Translations under genes and position numbers: made by a program | Shown: positions 44,920 to 57,649 of the stretch, piece after piece | How the letters are laid out: each line of letters starts with the position of its first letter | How positions within the stretch are numbered: position 1 is the first letter of the stretch | Origin: Takakia lepidozioides | Lineage: Eukaryota; Streptophyta; Takakiopsida; Takakiales; Takakiaceae | Assembly (NCBI GenBank): GCA_030704615.1 | Contig: CM060733.1 | Location: 39,186,001-39,250,000, forward strand | Reading direction: 5' to 3' | DNA: 64,000 bases | Notes under the pieces: generated by a model | Database searches by the model: none | Told to the model about the DNA's origin: nothing | The model's input: the letters and a program-made list of their open reading frames with translations, nothing else

Positions 44920-47900
44920 TTTTATTTCTCGGCCACCCTTCCCCCGCCCCCTTTCCCGGTCTTCAGTGTACAGAGCTGTACCCTCAACGGTTTGTGTACT
45001 CGGCAATAAGTTGTCTTTGTTTGCTTGGTTACCACCAATAGGGAACTATATACTACTCTACACCACATTATTAAGTGTGATCACTACTAGTTTCAAACAG
45101 CAGCTTCCCTGAGTAGACTCTTGCCTTCTTGCTTGTCTAGGCAGGTGGCCAGAAGGCACAAGTAGGTGTCTCTCAGAGAACCAGGAATGTAAAGTGGCTG
45201 TCAAAGGTGTGATGCAGCCAGGTTTTGAAATAAGTATGCTGCAGAATCTGGATGTTTGTGGTATATCCGCTACTGTTGTTTGATGTCCCGTCAGCTGTCA
45301 CATGCAGCACCCTTGCTGAAGTGTGAATGGATTTTCTTGGGGAGCTGTCTAGCATATCTTGTAGCTTGAGAGTGACAGATAAAGTAGCTGGAACCAACAT
45401 GTTGAAATTTGGGGGTGTTGAATGTCTTCTTTGTTAAGTAGTTGGTGACTGGTTTAGGATGTACATACTGAATTAGTGAGACATGGTTGGCCGAGAACAT
45501 GGAAATTTGAAGGATCTTCCGAATTAGGCCATCATATACTTTTGATGGACGTTGCAACCCTTGGGATGCATTCCATGTATCCTAACTTAAAAATGCTCAG
45601 ACTTCACACGAGTGAGAACTTGGATGCTGTCCTGGGAAGTGTTATCATCCATCCACAATCACTGCTTGGCCTTGGCAGCTTGGATATAATCTAACGAAAA
45701 AATTGAACACACATTAGCACTGCCTCATGAATTTAGGCCCCTAAAGTTACATGTATTTGCAAATATTAGGTTTTGTTGATGGCAGTTGTAAAGATCCTCG
45801 CATCAATTGTGGGTCCTTGTCCCAGATGTGCTACCTAATGCTGCTCTTCAACAATGTACACATCAACATTCCTCCTGGTTTTGCAGGCATAAATGTGAGC
45901 AAGCAGCAAAGAGAGATCTCTCGCAAAGACCTGTTGCATTGCACCAGAGAGCCACCGGGCCTCTTTTCTTAGAATACAAATGTAACACAATGTCAATCTC
46001 TTTCCAGAGATTCAACAGTTGACTTGCCACCTTCCTCATCACTTATCGTGGATGCCGAGACACAATTCACACGGTATATATAAAAGCTTGAACCCTACGT
46101 GACCAAACTAAGCGTCATCATTTCCGTAACTAGTCCTATCCTTCTCGGCATCAACAAGAACTTCTTCAGCCTCCAAATCTATTCTAGTCAAAGATGTGAC
46201 TTCTACCCATTAACCCTTTCATGAAAAGCCAAGCGACTACTCTAATCACTGCCTTTGCTCGTCTATCATTTACCAAAACTCTCCTACATAGTGTAACTCG
46301 GACCTGGGAAATTCACCGTGTACAAAACGAGGGCTCCAACGAACAAAGAATGGTACAAAAAAAATCATTGAGATTGCTAAAGTCCGAAAGCCCCACTCAT
46401 CGCACAAAAAGAATGGCCCGCAATATATTCCCCCACAAAAATACGGGGTCCTCTTCACCTACTATGTCCCTATTAGAGTGCACAGCTAACGCCTTCTGCG
46501 TGCACAACAGGCCACTGTCAGACCCCACTTAGTACCCCATATGAACATTTTATCTATATCAACAAAGCATAAACAGCAGGTGCTACATTGGCTGGAGTCC
46601 TCAGTGCATCCACGAACCATAATAGGGTAGGCACTTTCTAACAACAACTAACTTTCTCCTGCCTAGTTTCTTTTGCTCAAAAGAGACTGGCGCTAGCCTC
46701 CGGCATTGGCCTTTCCTGAATCCATAATTCGAGTCCATGACCAGCTCCACTGTAGCCTAGTTGCCTCTCTATGGTGCTATATGGTGGAGGGGTTTGATAT
46801 GCTCAACTCATAAAAATGCAGTGTCAACAGAACTGACATAGATAGGGCCACAAAAAAAGGAAGAACAGGGCCCAATCACACGTAGTAAAGAAGAGATCGT
46901 TAGGGTTAAGTAAAAGAGCATGACCTCTCACTAGGAAAAGACTCTTGATAGTAGAGATCTATTTCTCCCCACTCAGCCAGCTAAACTAGGCTATTGGAGT
47001 TGCAGATGTATGATGTACCGTTTCGGTCGACCACGCTCCTCATCGACGTAATCCATTGCCAAGGCGCCAGAATCGGTGTAGACCACATCTTGCTGTCCCC
47101 GCAACTCCATCTCGGCCTGCTTACACCACGTGGGTGTACAAGAGCTTCTGCCACCAATGTGAGCACCTTTGGTCTACCTACCCCCTTTGATCTCCTTCAC
47201 CACTTCACTACGCGTGCCATCATATATCTTCAAAAAGAGACACAGAAAGAGAGACTGATGTACTCAGTGACTGCTTCCTATGAAGCTTTGCTGTAACTAA
47301 GGGCAGTTCTGACCCCAGAAACTACTGACCACCCCAGAACCAGTCGTGGGGTCTAAACTAACCAGACTCCACCCGACATTACCATAAGACCTGCCAGCAA
47401 ACATGTGAACCAGTGGTGATTTGAATGGCTCTCATCATACTAGAAAAAGTGATGATGAATCTTAATGCTGAGCTTGCAATGCCCGTCAAAGTGGAGTGAG
47501 GGAAAGGAAATGTAGCAAAATGTACGCAGACATGTGTCACAATGAAAAGATTTAAGCACAGGACCCCCCCCCCCCCCACCACCCCTACAGTCCACCCTGG
47601 ATAAATGTTCCCCCTACAAGTGTTCAACTGCCATATAAGTTGGGAATTCTACTCCATTACATTGTACACTAAGTATGGTTGAAAAATCTACCAACCTCTT
47701 CACTATATTTCCCTGCCTAATTCTCACTTGCCTGGCATACTCCATATACATGGAAAAGACAACAGGTTATTAAGTGTCCACCACAACCCACATTATGAAC
47801 TGTTGCAGGTGAAAGATGGGACTTTGTAAGGGGATTGGTAGGTCCTCAATGGCGATACATTAACTGCTGAAATGTTAGGAAAATTTTACCCTCTTCACTA

Positions 47901-48677
47901 ATTTGCCTTGCATAATCGTTAATTGCTTAGAATACTCCATACATGTAAAAGATATGACATCTTGTAGTGTCAATCACCACCCGCATTATGAAGCTACTGC
48001 AGATGAAATTTGGCATTTGTAGGGTAATTGGTAGGTCCTCAAGTGGCTTTGGGTGTTGCGGAGGATGAAGAGCAGGTGGCTACAACCATGTCCACCCCTG
48101 TAGCATTCAAAGATAGCCATAGATACTACTCGTGAGTGTCTTGTGCAACGACCTAATGAAGCCATCAAGCTCATAAAAACAGTGGCATCAGTGGAGAAGG
48201 TGATCAATATACACACTAGAGATCAAACAAGGCTAGATTCTCACTTTTGGCCCTCTAGTGATCTGTGGATCAAGAAGAGACTGGATACCTAAGAAGAATT
48301 TTTATAGCTTATTTTTTAACCTGCCAAAATCTTACATGTGAGTGTTAACTTTTTATATGTTTAAATGCTAGCTATTTCCTACTCCAGATAACATTTAACC
48401 AAGGTGGACTGGTGGACTGGTTTAGTTTTGCTATCTATGACTATGAACAATATTACCACGGCACTGCAGCTCCATGGGCAGAGATCTAGTTCAAATCATT
48501 AGATTGAAGACTTTGAACCCAAAAACTTAGCTCCATTGACCTTTAGTAGGTTGGGCAGAAACCCTTCCTCTAATCATTAGCAAACAACCACAAGCTGTGT
48601 TGTTTAAGGGAGATGAAGGCCCAAGGCCATGAAGTGCAATACATGTGATGTTACAGAAATTGCGAGATCTCACTTAC
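44920..48677. other. Intergenic and probable CSN7 3' region
   Basis: No gene firmly recognised. The final exon of CSN7 should lie here on the minus strand but I could not find it. Open frames at 45173-45557 (-) and 46981-47296 (both strands) show no known domain. A C14 run is at 47564-47577. Two stretches near 47700-47850 and 47885-48035 are diverged tandem copies (CTCTTCACTA...TTGCCT, ACTCCATA, GTGTC...CACC, TTGGTAGGTCCTCAA). Confidence 0.4.
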
Positions 48678-51600
48678 CTTGATGGATTTGCGCATCTCTT
48701 CTGCTCTGTCCTCAACCTCCTTCTTGTGGCGTCGGTCAAGCTCGCTCATACTGTCAGCCCACTTGATTTTCTCTTGTATTGTCAGCAACAAATTATCCGA
48801 GTTCCCCAGCCTGCACTTACATACACAAACCTTCAAATTTCGTCCAACGTGACGATTACGCCAAATAGGCTGCTGCAGATGAAGTTCATTAACATGCTAC
48901 TCCTGAGTGGCAACTCCCAGAGTAACACAAAATAACCAACATGTTTAAACTAAAGGATGCTCAATGTCTTTCAAAGGTTCATGGTGGTATCGCTGAGATA
49001 CAGCACCTAATGCAAAAGCTGTAGGGCAATGAGGATATTGTCATATTTGCTACAAAAGACCTCCAACAACTAGAACCTTGAGTGTTTCTGCAGCTCAAGA
49101 AGTTGCAATTTCTTCTAGGGAATCTTATTGTAGTAAAGTCTGCAACAAGATCCAAGTGCAAAAACTTGGTATGTTCGGTGTTAGAGTGCTCATCAAACCA
49201 CGCCTCCACCATGCCAGTTTCATTCATGAATACTGTGGATAGGAATACGTGTCACACAAAAGAATGGGTCCAAAAACAAGCATGCGATTTGGCAGGACGC
49301 ACAGCAACGATGCTGTTAACTCGAGCATGACATCAACTTGGGTTTTAGTAATGAACACAGAACTATTTTACTTTTAATGCCCGACTGCAGGAGAGGGCCT
49401 GTTACCAGGTGGCCAGAGTCTGGATCATGTTGTCAAGCTGCCCAGGTCTCAAGTCCCTCCCTGCTGCAAATTGCACCTATTTCCAACCAGGAGTAACAAC
49501 ACCCATTTGAGCAAACTCTGGAACTCCGCTGACTATGAAACACGAGCTCACGACCTGTGTGCCCCAACTTAACATATGTCCAGACAGAGAGAAAGAGGGG
49601 GAGTACTAACAGTTCCGTAATGTGCAATGTACTGCTGTGTATGGTTTCGGTGGACCCTTCCTGACCCATCAGTTTCCAGGATTTCACTATGCCGGGAATG
49701 AAGAGAGAACATTTGCAAATCTATGTATGGCCTTATTATCCTTGTGGCAGCATTTGTTCATTTCTTGAATAAAAGTTATGTGCATCTCAGGCGCAAAAGC
49801 AGGCATGAGAGAAGGCATGAGATTCACCTCAAAACAACGGCGCCGCTGATCCAACTTCCCCCTTACGATACCCTAATTAGCACCAACCCCCACAGCTTAA
49901 ATAATCAGACCTTGCTGCATCCCAACAAGGTAACATGACAAAGTGGTGCCTCAAAAAAGACACCCTGCATAACTCTACTCTTAGGCTGCTTATATTGGAG
50001 CTGAAGTCACCATCAAGTGAGAATCATTTTGGAGTTCCACAAAATTTGAAAGGCAAGTTTTTAGATGAAGCAACAATTACACTGTACACCCAGCAAACGA
50101 AAAGAACGGCCACTGCACACCAAGACTCCGTTGACAGACCAGGCTAATCTTTTAAATGGAATTTAAATTATCTTGAAATTGAGTGGGTGACCATGTCCAA
50201 CAAATGTAGACTGAACAATGTCTGGGAAAGCACAAACAAAATATGGACGGTACAGGATGGATATGATTGCATACAGAGTACATGCAGTCATTGATGAGAA
50301 GGTCTTCAAGCTCCCGCACATTGGAAATGTCCAATTGTTGCATCAACACATCATATGGCAACACCTGAGAGTCCAAAGACAGAGGACATAACAAGGACTT
50401 AAGTTTATTAGTGCAGGTGGAGTGTACAATTTGATAACTCAAATAGGCTTTTTAAGTGTGGAAAAGGAACTGATTGAAATGTTAATATGGCTGGTTTTTC
50501 CAGTCCAGGAACATCGATTCTTTTAACAAATTAGAATTTCCCATAGTTTCCTGACACTGGACAAAGTATATATCTAGTTGTAACTGCTAGTTGGCTGTTA
50601 ATGACTCATCAGCTGACAACAGATGCATTCTGTGAAGACTTCCTTAATTAGGTTTGTATATGCTGATAGGTGTAATACAAGTTAACTACTGCAGGCAATA
50701 AATTGCCATGTGGGCCCAGCTGTGCTCTTGCAAGACTCTTCGGACCCTGGAAACAAGCTGTCCAATGGACTGCAAACAGATGACACAGAGAAAGGTGACA
50801 GCAGAGCAAACCTTAGCAGTTTCAGCCAGCGTCATGACTGTTAGTTGCTTAAGCTTCAGCTCTTGTTGTGGCTGCAGCACTGGTAGCAGCTGTGCATTAT
50901 CTGCAGCAAACGAGCTGCGTTGAGAATCCCCCAATATAGTTTGTTCCAAAACTAGAAGTGATATTGAGCTTGAAAGATAAGTACTGACACTAAATATAGC
51001 TCACAAACATTTGTTGATGATAAGCAGTTTAAGCAGTCTATGCATCACTCTTACAGATATTGACACAAAAGTTGAAGCAGTGAGCTTCTGGTGTGTCAGT
51101 CTCTTGTCCTAACACACATCCTCACACAAATATGCCTCAGTAGGACCTCTGATGCTGCTCTGTTCAAGGAAGAGATGTGCCGGACTTCTTGGTACAAGCA
51201 CATGTTGTAGATGGAGCAAACCTAAGGATCTAAATAAATCCCTTCTATCCCTTTTCGCAGGCTTCCTCCCCTCCAAAAACCCCTTTTCCAAGATCACAGG
51301 TTCAATGGCTACAAGGCCATTGCAACAGAATATTTTGGTCTCTTCCAGCAGAACAGCTAAAAGCATCGAAAACAAGAGGTAAGGCAAAAACCTACTTTTA
51401 AAATCTGACCAGGTGCCATGTGTGAAAAGGCGAAGTAGATCCAGAGCCCCTGAGTGCTCCGTTCCTTTCAGCTGTCCTTACAATTAAGGCAGTCATTAGT
51501 GCTCTGATGCATAGAGAAAACTATAATAACATAAATAATAACCAGAGTTTTGGTTTCTCATTCCGCAGGTCAAGAACCAACCACTGCCTCCACTTTGACC

Positions 51601-52726
51601 TTGAGTGTTCAACAGTTCACAGTCGATACAAAAGGGTGGAAGATTTTGAGCTGCCTGCCTACAGCCTGCCTCTATCATCACAGTATTTGATGGAGGCAAG
51701 CTTTCTGTTTGATTCAGCAGCATTTTATTGCAGAACTCTGCATAAAGGGTCCACAATCAAAACATATGTGTCCACCTCTTTGCTTAGGAACCAAAACTGG
51801 ATGGTTTTAGTTCCCCCCTAATCCTGAAAGCCTGCAGTCAATTGTTTTGTCCAAAGAGGCAGACATCTGTCAGCACCCTATTCATCTGATGCATAGGTTA
51901 AAGGGTGAGCTAGAATAGTGACTACCACCCAAATTAGGGTCTGCCTACCACATCTGAAGGCCAGCCAGAGGAAGATTTGAATACAGGGATTCTTAATAGC
52001 ACAGCTACTATTATTTCCGGCTAATTTTGAGCCAAAACAACTCAAGGCGTCTCCACAGTATTGGAGACCAAATCGGATAAATCGAGATTCGTAGATCTGA
52101 TGACCAACAGTCGCTACCAAATTATAATGTCAGTAGGTTTTGGTGTTGGATAATAAACATGGCAGATACCGCAAAACTTGAAACACTACATACCAGTCAG
52201 ATACATGTGTAACCTAGAATGCAAAATGCTAGGGCACGTTCCCCTAGTCTGTAAGATTCAAATATCGAACACGCATTAATATGGTGTGGAGCTTATGAGA
52301 AAATGCCGACAGAAGATTACCAAAATCTAGGAAATATGCTCATCGGGAACTGATCCCTTTTGGAGGTGGTCCAATCACTGAGAAACTCAATTCAAAAGAG
52401 CAAACGGAGCAACATCGATCACACCTCAAACTGATCGGTTCATGTAACAGAGGCATGGAAAAACAGACCACTGCCCTCGGTGATGTGGATAACATAGAGA
52501 ACAATTACACAAGCCAACCGAAAACATCGATAAACACCTTAAACTCATCAGGTCACAGATCACCAACCTCAGTTATGTGCGGAAGAGAGAGAAGCTCAGA
52601 AAAAGCGAACAGCGATGGATGCGATGTTGCATGCGTTATGAGTTCCGCTGCCGCCCGTCCCCTCGCACTCCGTGCCAGCACCACAAACTGCTCCACCAGA
52701 TCTGCCTGCTTCTGCTCGACCTCCAT
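48678..52726 (-). CDS. CSN7: COP9 signalosome subunit 7 (3' exon not found)
   Basis: PCI-domain subunit of the COP9 signalosome, the nuclear complex that removes NEDD8 from cullins and controls ubiquitin ligases and plant light responses. Seven exons (minus): 52568-52726, 51396-51471, 50812-50900, 50275-50364, 49828-49872, 49406-49476 and 48678-48810, all phases consistent, 221 codons. Diagnostic sequence: MEVEQKQADLVEQFV at the start, ATSHPSLFAFSELLSLP, DLLRLFTHGTWSDFK, QELKLKQLTVMTLAETAK, LPYDVLMQQLDISNVRELED, GIVRGKLDQRRRCFE, VQFAAGRDLRPGQL and SDNLLLTIQEKIKWADSMSE. The last exon, normally an acidic/basic tail of about 40 residues, was not identified below 48678. The coding start is fixed by similarity and by lack of upstream frame. 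Confidence 0.95.
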
Positions 52727-53483
52727 CTCTCTCCCCCCCTCCCCCTCCTTCCACTCTCTCCCGCACTCCCAACAAATTTTCAGAGAAGCCTACTTTCAAG
52801 CGTCCCCTTCACACCTCCAAAAACTACTGTGTGGCACCTCCCTCCACCCTCTCTCTCGCTCCCTCCCGCACTTTCTTCCTCCCGATTCTGGAGGAAGGGT
52901 GTTTGAAGCTGCGTCTGCACAAAACCCTAGCTCCAGAAACGCCCGTCACACTCCCCAGGCTTGCCTGCCCTTCAAACCCTAAAATTATTAAGTTTGAAGC
53001 TAGTTCATGAGCGGATGAAAAACATTCCTATCCCCCTATTTTTAGAGTCTAGCTCAATACTAGAGAATATAAATAATATACGCTTAATAAATAACTGCCT
53101 GTTCACAGAAAGCTTCATTCATCGATCGCGTGGACGAAAGAGGAGCCACTTGTCAGGAAGCCAAAATGCATGGAATCTCGACACGTGGCATGGCACAGCG
53201 CGCCCAAGTGTGTGGAGCGCTCGACGTGGCTGGAATACCCAGAAGCCCACTGAGCGTTCGATGCATGCATGCGCGGATGGAGCCGTTAAAGGTCTCGGAT
53301 CCGTCCTCGACTGCAGTCGCACTAGTTTGCTGATCTTGGTGGTGGAGGCCCAGAATTGACGCTCTACAGGGGGTGTTGTTGGCCGTGTGGTAGTCTAGTG
53401 CGAATCAGAAGCGAAGCATTCGGAATTCTTATAATCTCGCTTGCATTCAGGATCTGAATTGGAGGTGGAGAGAACTTGTTGAA
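52727..53483. promoter_or_regulatory. Shared upstream region, CSN7 and HSD-like
   Basis: 757 bp between divergent start codons. It starts with a C/T-rich stretch (52730-52870), which on the CSN7 side is a GA-rich leader. No core promoter element can be assigned with confidence. Confidence 0.4.
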
Positions 53484-55980
53484 ATGGTGGATCTAGTGCA
53501 AACCTTTCTGGACGTTGTGGTACCTCCAACAGGTACGTTTTCAGATCTGCACTAATAATAAGAAGGTAAGAATGTGTCTGCAAGTTTGAATGTACAATTT
53601 TCCGTGTCCAGTGACATCATCTGCTTGCAAGTCATACTGAGCTAATTTCTACAGGCCATGTCCCTCAGGGTCAATGCGAGAAAGGCCGGGCGGTAAACTC
53701 TGTGATGAAGTATCGTTGTGCACCTGCAGTCATGTGGATACTGACTGTTATGCCAAGCAAACTGACGTATTTTGGTTGTGAATGCGATCCAGCGGTACTG
53801 TCCCTCGCACTTGTATGGCCGGTGCTAGCTTTCGTTGTGCACCTGCAGTCATGTGGATACTGATCTGACTGTTATGCCAAGCAAACTGACGTATTTTTGG
53901 TTGTGAATGCGATCCAGCGGTACTGTTCCTCGCACTCGTATGGCCGGTGCTAGCTTTCTTCAAGGCGACCAAATGGTTTTCAACATTATTTTTCCATGAA
54001 GATGTTCGCGGTAAGGTGGTTCTCATCACAGGTGCATCTTCCGGAATTGGCGAGGTATGTCGCTCTTCCTCTCGAGCATGTTAATTGGAAGCTGCTAGAC
54101 TTTGAGGAACGGGAAAGAAACCGACATCGTCAACTAAGGACTGTTTAATTTGTTTGCTTCATGGCAGCATATGGTCTATGAGTACGCAAAGAGAGGAGCC
54201 CGTTTGGTGCTGGTGGCACGCAGAGAAAAGCTCTTGAGCGATGTTGGTAACCGAGCATTAGCTAAGGGTGCCGCTGATGTGCGCACCATCGTCGCTGATG
54301 TTTCGCACGAGGACCAATGCAAGCGATTTGTTGAGGAGACGATCAACACCTACGGCCGCTGTATGTTCCTTGCCCATACCTCGCTCGCTCCTGCTCTCGC
54401 CGTGTTGCTGGAAAACCGTTCAAAGAGCTAGTCGCAGATTGGAGAGAAATTTGGGAGAGTTTGTATATATCTAGGTAGGAGTAGACCTGTGGATTTCTTA
54501 AGATGCTCAGAAGGCGTGTGGACAGTTTGCTTGATAGGCATCGCATTGTATATATGTGATCCGAGATGTGATCCACCCATTGAATGATCTTGAGTCTTTT
54601 ATTCTGCGGAATGACGTGAGAGTTTGTTCGTGATCCTGTGGGGTTCAAAGAGTGATATACTGGAGATTTGATTTGTGGGGATCATGGGATGATTGATTCC
54701 ACTGGGGGAATGCAGTGGACCATCTGGTGAACAATGCAGGCGTTGCACACAGCTATTTATTCGAAGAGGCGAAGGACACATCTGGCATGAGGACCGTGAT
54801 GGTACAGTTATCCTCTTCCTTCTAAACCATATTACGATAGCACCATCTTACAGGCGTATTCTCTCATGTGTTATTTCTCTGGTTTGAGAGTATGTTGCTC
54901 AAAATTGCCTTGGTTGTGTCAGTAACCAAGTGGAGATCTCTGCAGGATATTACATTCTGGGGAGAATTGTACCCAACCTACTATGCTCTGCCACACCTAA
55001 GGCGCAGCAGAGGGAAAATCATGACAACAGCCTCTGTTGTCAGCTACATACCATACCCGAGGCAAAGTATCTACAATGTAAGTTGTCACACTCCATGCAT
55101 TCCCCCTGCTGCAGGTTGTAATATCAAGTCAGTCCCCAGACAAGTTGAAACCGTTGCCCAGTGTCATTCAGAAAACGTATCATCTACATCTAGCTACAGT
55201 GTCCCACTCTGAAGTGTAGGAGCTGAGCAACTCACACCTTGTATATACAGCTCCACAATTAGCACCCGTTCAAGCGAGGCAGTACATATGGTTTTACAAT
55301 GTGTGCAAACATTTCGTATCCTAACAGTGATGTTGTATGGTGTACAGTCTGCAAAGGCAGCTGTCGTCCAATTCTATGATACACTAAGAGTGGAACTTGG
55401 CAATGCGGTCGGCATAACAATTGTATTTCCTGGCTGGATTGAGAGCGAGATGACTAAGGGAAAATTCGTGACAGATCGTGGAGAATTGAAAGTTGACCCA
55501 GAGCAGCGCGATGTAAGGATGACTACAGTTTTTGTTGATCTCTTTCAACTCGCTGTCTCTGGATTATTGATTTTGTACTATTCTTGTGGTTTCCTATGTC
55601 CCAATTAGAAAGCAGGAATCTTCCAACGCCGCTTATAATTGCCGATTCTATTCCACTGAAATTGAAGAAGGTGGTATCGTGTTGAATAACTGCCGATTGC
55701 GCTGATGCAGTTGCATGTAGGGCCATTTCCAATAGCATATGCAGAAGAATGCGCCAAAGCTGCTGTGTCGGGCACGATTCGGGGCAAGCGCTATGTGCAG
55801 TATCCAATGTGGTACTCAGTGTTCCTGTTGTATCGTCTGCTTGCCCCAGAGATGATGGATTGGCCCGCCTACCTCTTCTATGTTGGGCCTCAGCCTAAGA
55901 AACCATTGAGCAAAAAAGTGATGGAGGTTACGAAAGCTGAGCGGGTCTTGTATCCCTCGAGCGTTCAGAAGACTGAGTGA
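53484..55980 (+). CDS. HSD: Steroleosin-like hydroxysteroid dehydrogenase (SDR)
   Basis: Short-chain dehydrogenase of the plant 11-beta-HSD-like/steroleosin group, usually anchored in the oil-body or ER membrane. Seven exons: 53484-53532, 53918-54054, 54168-54360, 54716-54801, 54946-55077, 55348-55512 and 55711-55980, total 1032 bp, 343 aa. The N-terminus has a proline-containing hydrophobic anchor (PPTAVLFLALVWPVLAFF, about residues 14-31). The cofactor site is TGASSGIGE, the structural motif NNAG, and the active site Ser (TTASVVS) and YNSAK. VFPGWIESEMTKGKF and VGPFPIAYAEECAKA match the family's C-terminal half. A 119-bp tandem duplication spans the exon 2 acceptor; only the second copy gives an open frame. 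Confidence 0.94.
53714..53957. repeat. 119-124-bp tandem duplication at HSD exon 2 acceptor
   Basis: About 53714-53832 and 53833-53957 are near-identical; the second has an extra ATCTG. Both include the end of intron 1, an AG acceptor and the first codons of exon 2. Use of the first acceptor would lead into a stop. Confidence 0.93.
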
Positions 55981-57400
55981 GTAGAAACAGACAAATAGAT
56001 TGAAGCTACAAGTTTTGTAAATACCAGGTGTGTGGGAAACTCTCAAAATTCCCTACAGCATTTTGCCAGTGTTGTCCCTGGGGTTAGTCTGTCATTAAAT
56101 GGGGATGGGTTTTTTGTTATGTTAGCAATAGATACGCACTCCAGTTACAGTTTTGAAGTGATGACATGGTCATGCTCAAATCTCCCTGTGATATACAGTG
56201 GGGAGAATGGTGTGGGCAGCTTGTGACCAGAGGATTATAGTGAACATATCAGCTAGAGGATAGAAGGTAGAGGGGGTACAGTCTGCCCTTGATAAATGTT
56301 ACCTCTATAAACGATAAACTACCATAAATGTGAAGAAAATTTTACTCCCTTCCTTCCTCCCTCCCTTTCCGCACCTTAGTATTATTCTCTACAATTGTAG
56401 GTCCCAATTGTCAAGTGTTCGGTGCTCCTTCAATGAATCTAAAGGCTAATCCTGTTGCAACTGCCATCTTTTGTTTCCAAGATGTGGTCAGTAGTATTTG
56501 TGTCCTTGCATCTTCATTGAACTGGTAGTACCTCAAATACTACATGGAAACTAGTTGTGCAATTACTTGGAACCCTGCCTCCAACCACCCAAGCGAAGGA
56601 GGGGATGTAAGTATACAACTCTCCCTGTCTTATATTGGTGTGGTACTAAACTCACACAGGCTACATAATTCGGTCAAAATCAAAAGTGGTAAAAAAAATG
56701 GAAGTGATGAAACTGAGTTCACCTGTCTGGCTGTACTAACTAAAAGCACTGTTTACTAGATGCCAATGACTTGCTTGTTCGGGTAAGCACAGGTTAAAAG
56801 TAGACTTATAATTTTCTACTCACTGTCACAGAGTCAGGTATCAAAGAGTGAAGACCATCTAAACCCTATACACTGAGAAAATGAGTAACCTTAACATAGC
56901 CATCATGTGGGGAAAATTTTCAAACTCCTGCACTAAGTTTTGATCCAAATGTAAAACACTCACCTGAAGAGTGCTTCATCATCGACAATCCATGCAACCG
57001 TGACACAAATCATAGAAGGGACATGAGCCTTGCTGACCATGACCTCCCAATCTGACCATTGTGCAAACTAACTTGACCTTTTTGCTGATTATTTCTAAAA
57101 CCAGTAGTTCAAAACAATCTCAGCTATAACAACAGTCTGGAAACTACTCCTACGAACTTTAAACCTCCAGGGAAGATACATTCAACACATGGCAGATGCA
57201 TTCCCATGAGTCACACAGTTAGCAACTTCAAACTTGTAAAGCACCACATGTAATGCTCTAAACCACTCTTAGCCTGCTAGTGTAAGCATATCTGCATGAC
57301 TGAGGATTTAGATCTACGTCAAAAAACTCAACTGCAAGCCTCCAGATATATCCATAAAGACTACATCTTAAGCTCATTTGTCAATATGCCAGAAAGGCGA
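55981..57400. other. Intergenic, no gene recognised
   Basis: HSD 3' flank and AT-rich sequence. A CCTTCC-type run is at about 56345-56370. No coding exon that I can support. Confidence 0.45.
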
Positions 57401-57405
57401 AAAAC

Positions 57406-57597
57406 TCACTCAAGAAAGTAGTTGGATTCATGACCATAGGGACCCTCCACAGCCATCTGCAGAGCAAACGGGCAGGGTGCTGGTTTCACTGCAGCAGTTA
57501 CTGCATGTTTCAGCTTGTCGCTCCATTCCCCAAGAGGTTTCACCAACAACTTCAGTTGGTCATCGCCGTAAGGGCTGGAGGACACTGAAGGGATGCC
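57406..57597 (-). pseudogene. Ferric reductase (FRO)-like exon with frameshift
   Basis: One exon-like block on the minus strand reads WHPFSV, then SSSPYGDDQLKLLVKPLGEW, and ends VEGPYGHESNYFL. This matches the FAD-binding part of plant ferric reduction oxidases. An extra base near 57575 puts the WHPFSV and SSSPYGDD parts in different frames. Acceptor- and donor-like sequences flank it (CTGCAG before TGG; GTGAGT after). No other FRO exons were found on either side, so this is most likely an isolated gene fragment. NADPH oxidase (RBOH) is a related but poorer match. Confidence 0.6.
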
Positions 57598-57649
57598 ACT
57601 GCAGTGATGGAATTCCTGGGACATTAAGGAAAACAAAGCTCAAGGCATG

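Noticed and set aside
53750-53832. First acceptor copy as the true HSD exon 2 start
   Set aside because: It leads to a stop codon soon after the duplicated segment; the second copy gives the full conserved protein.
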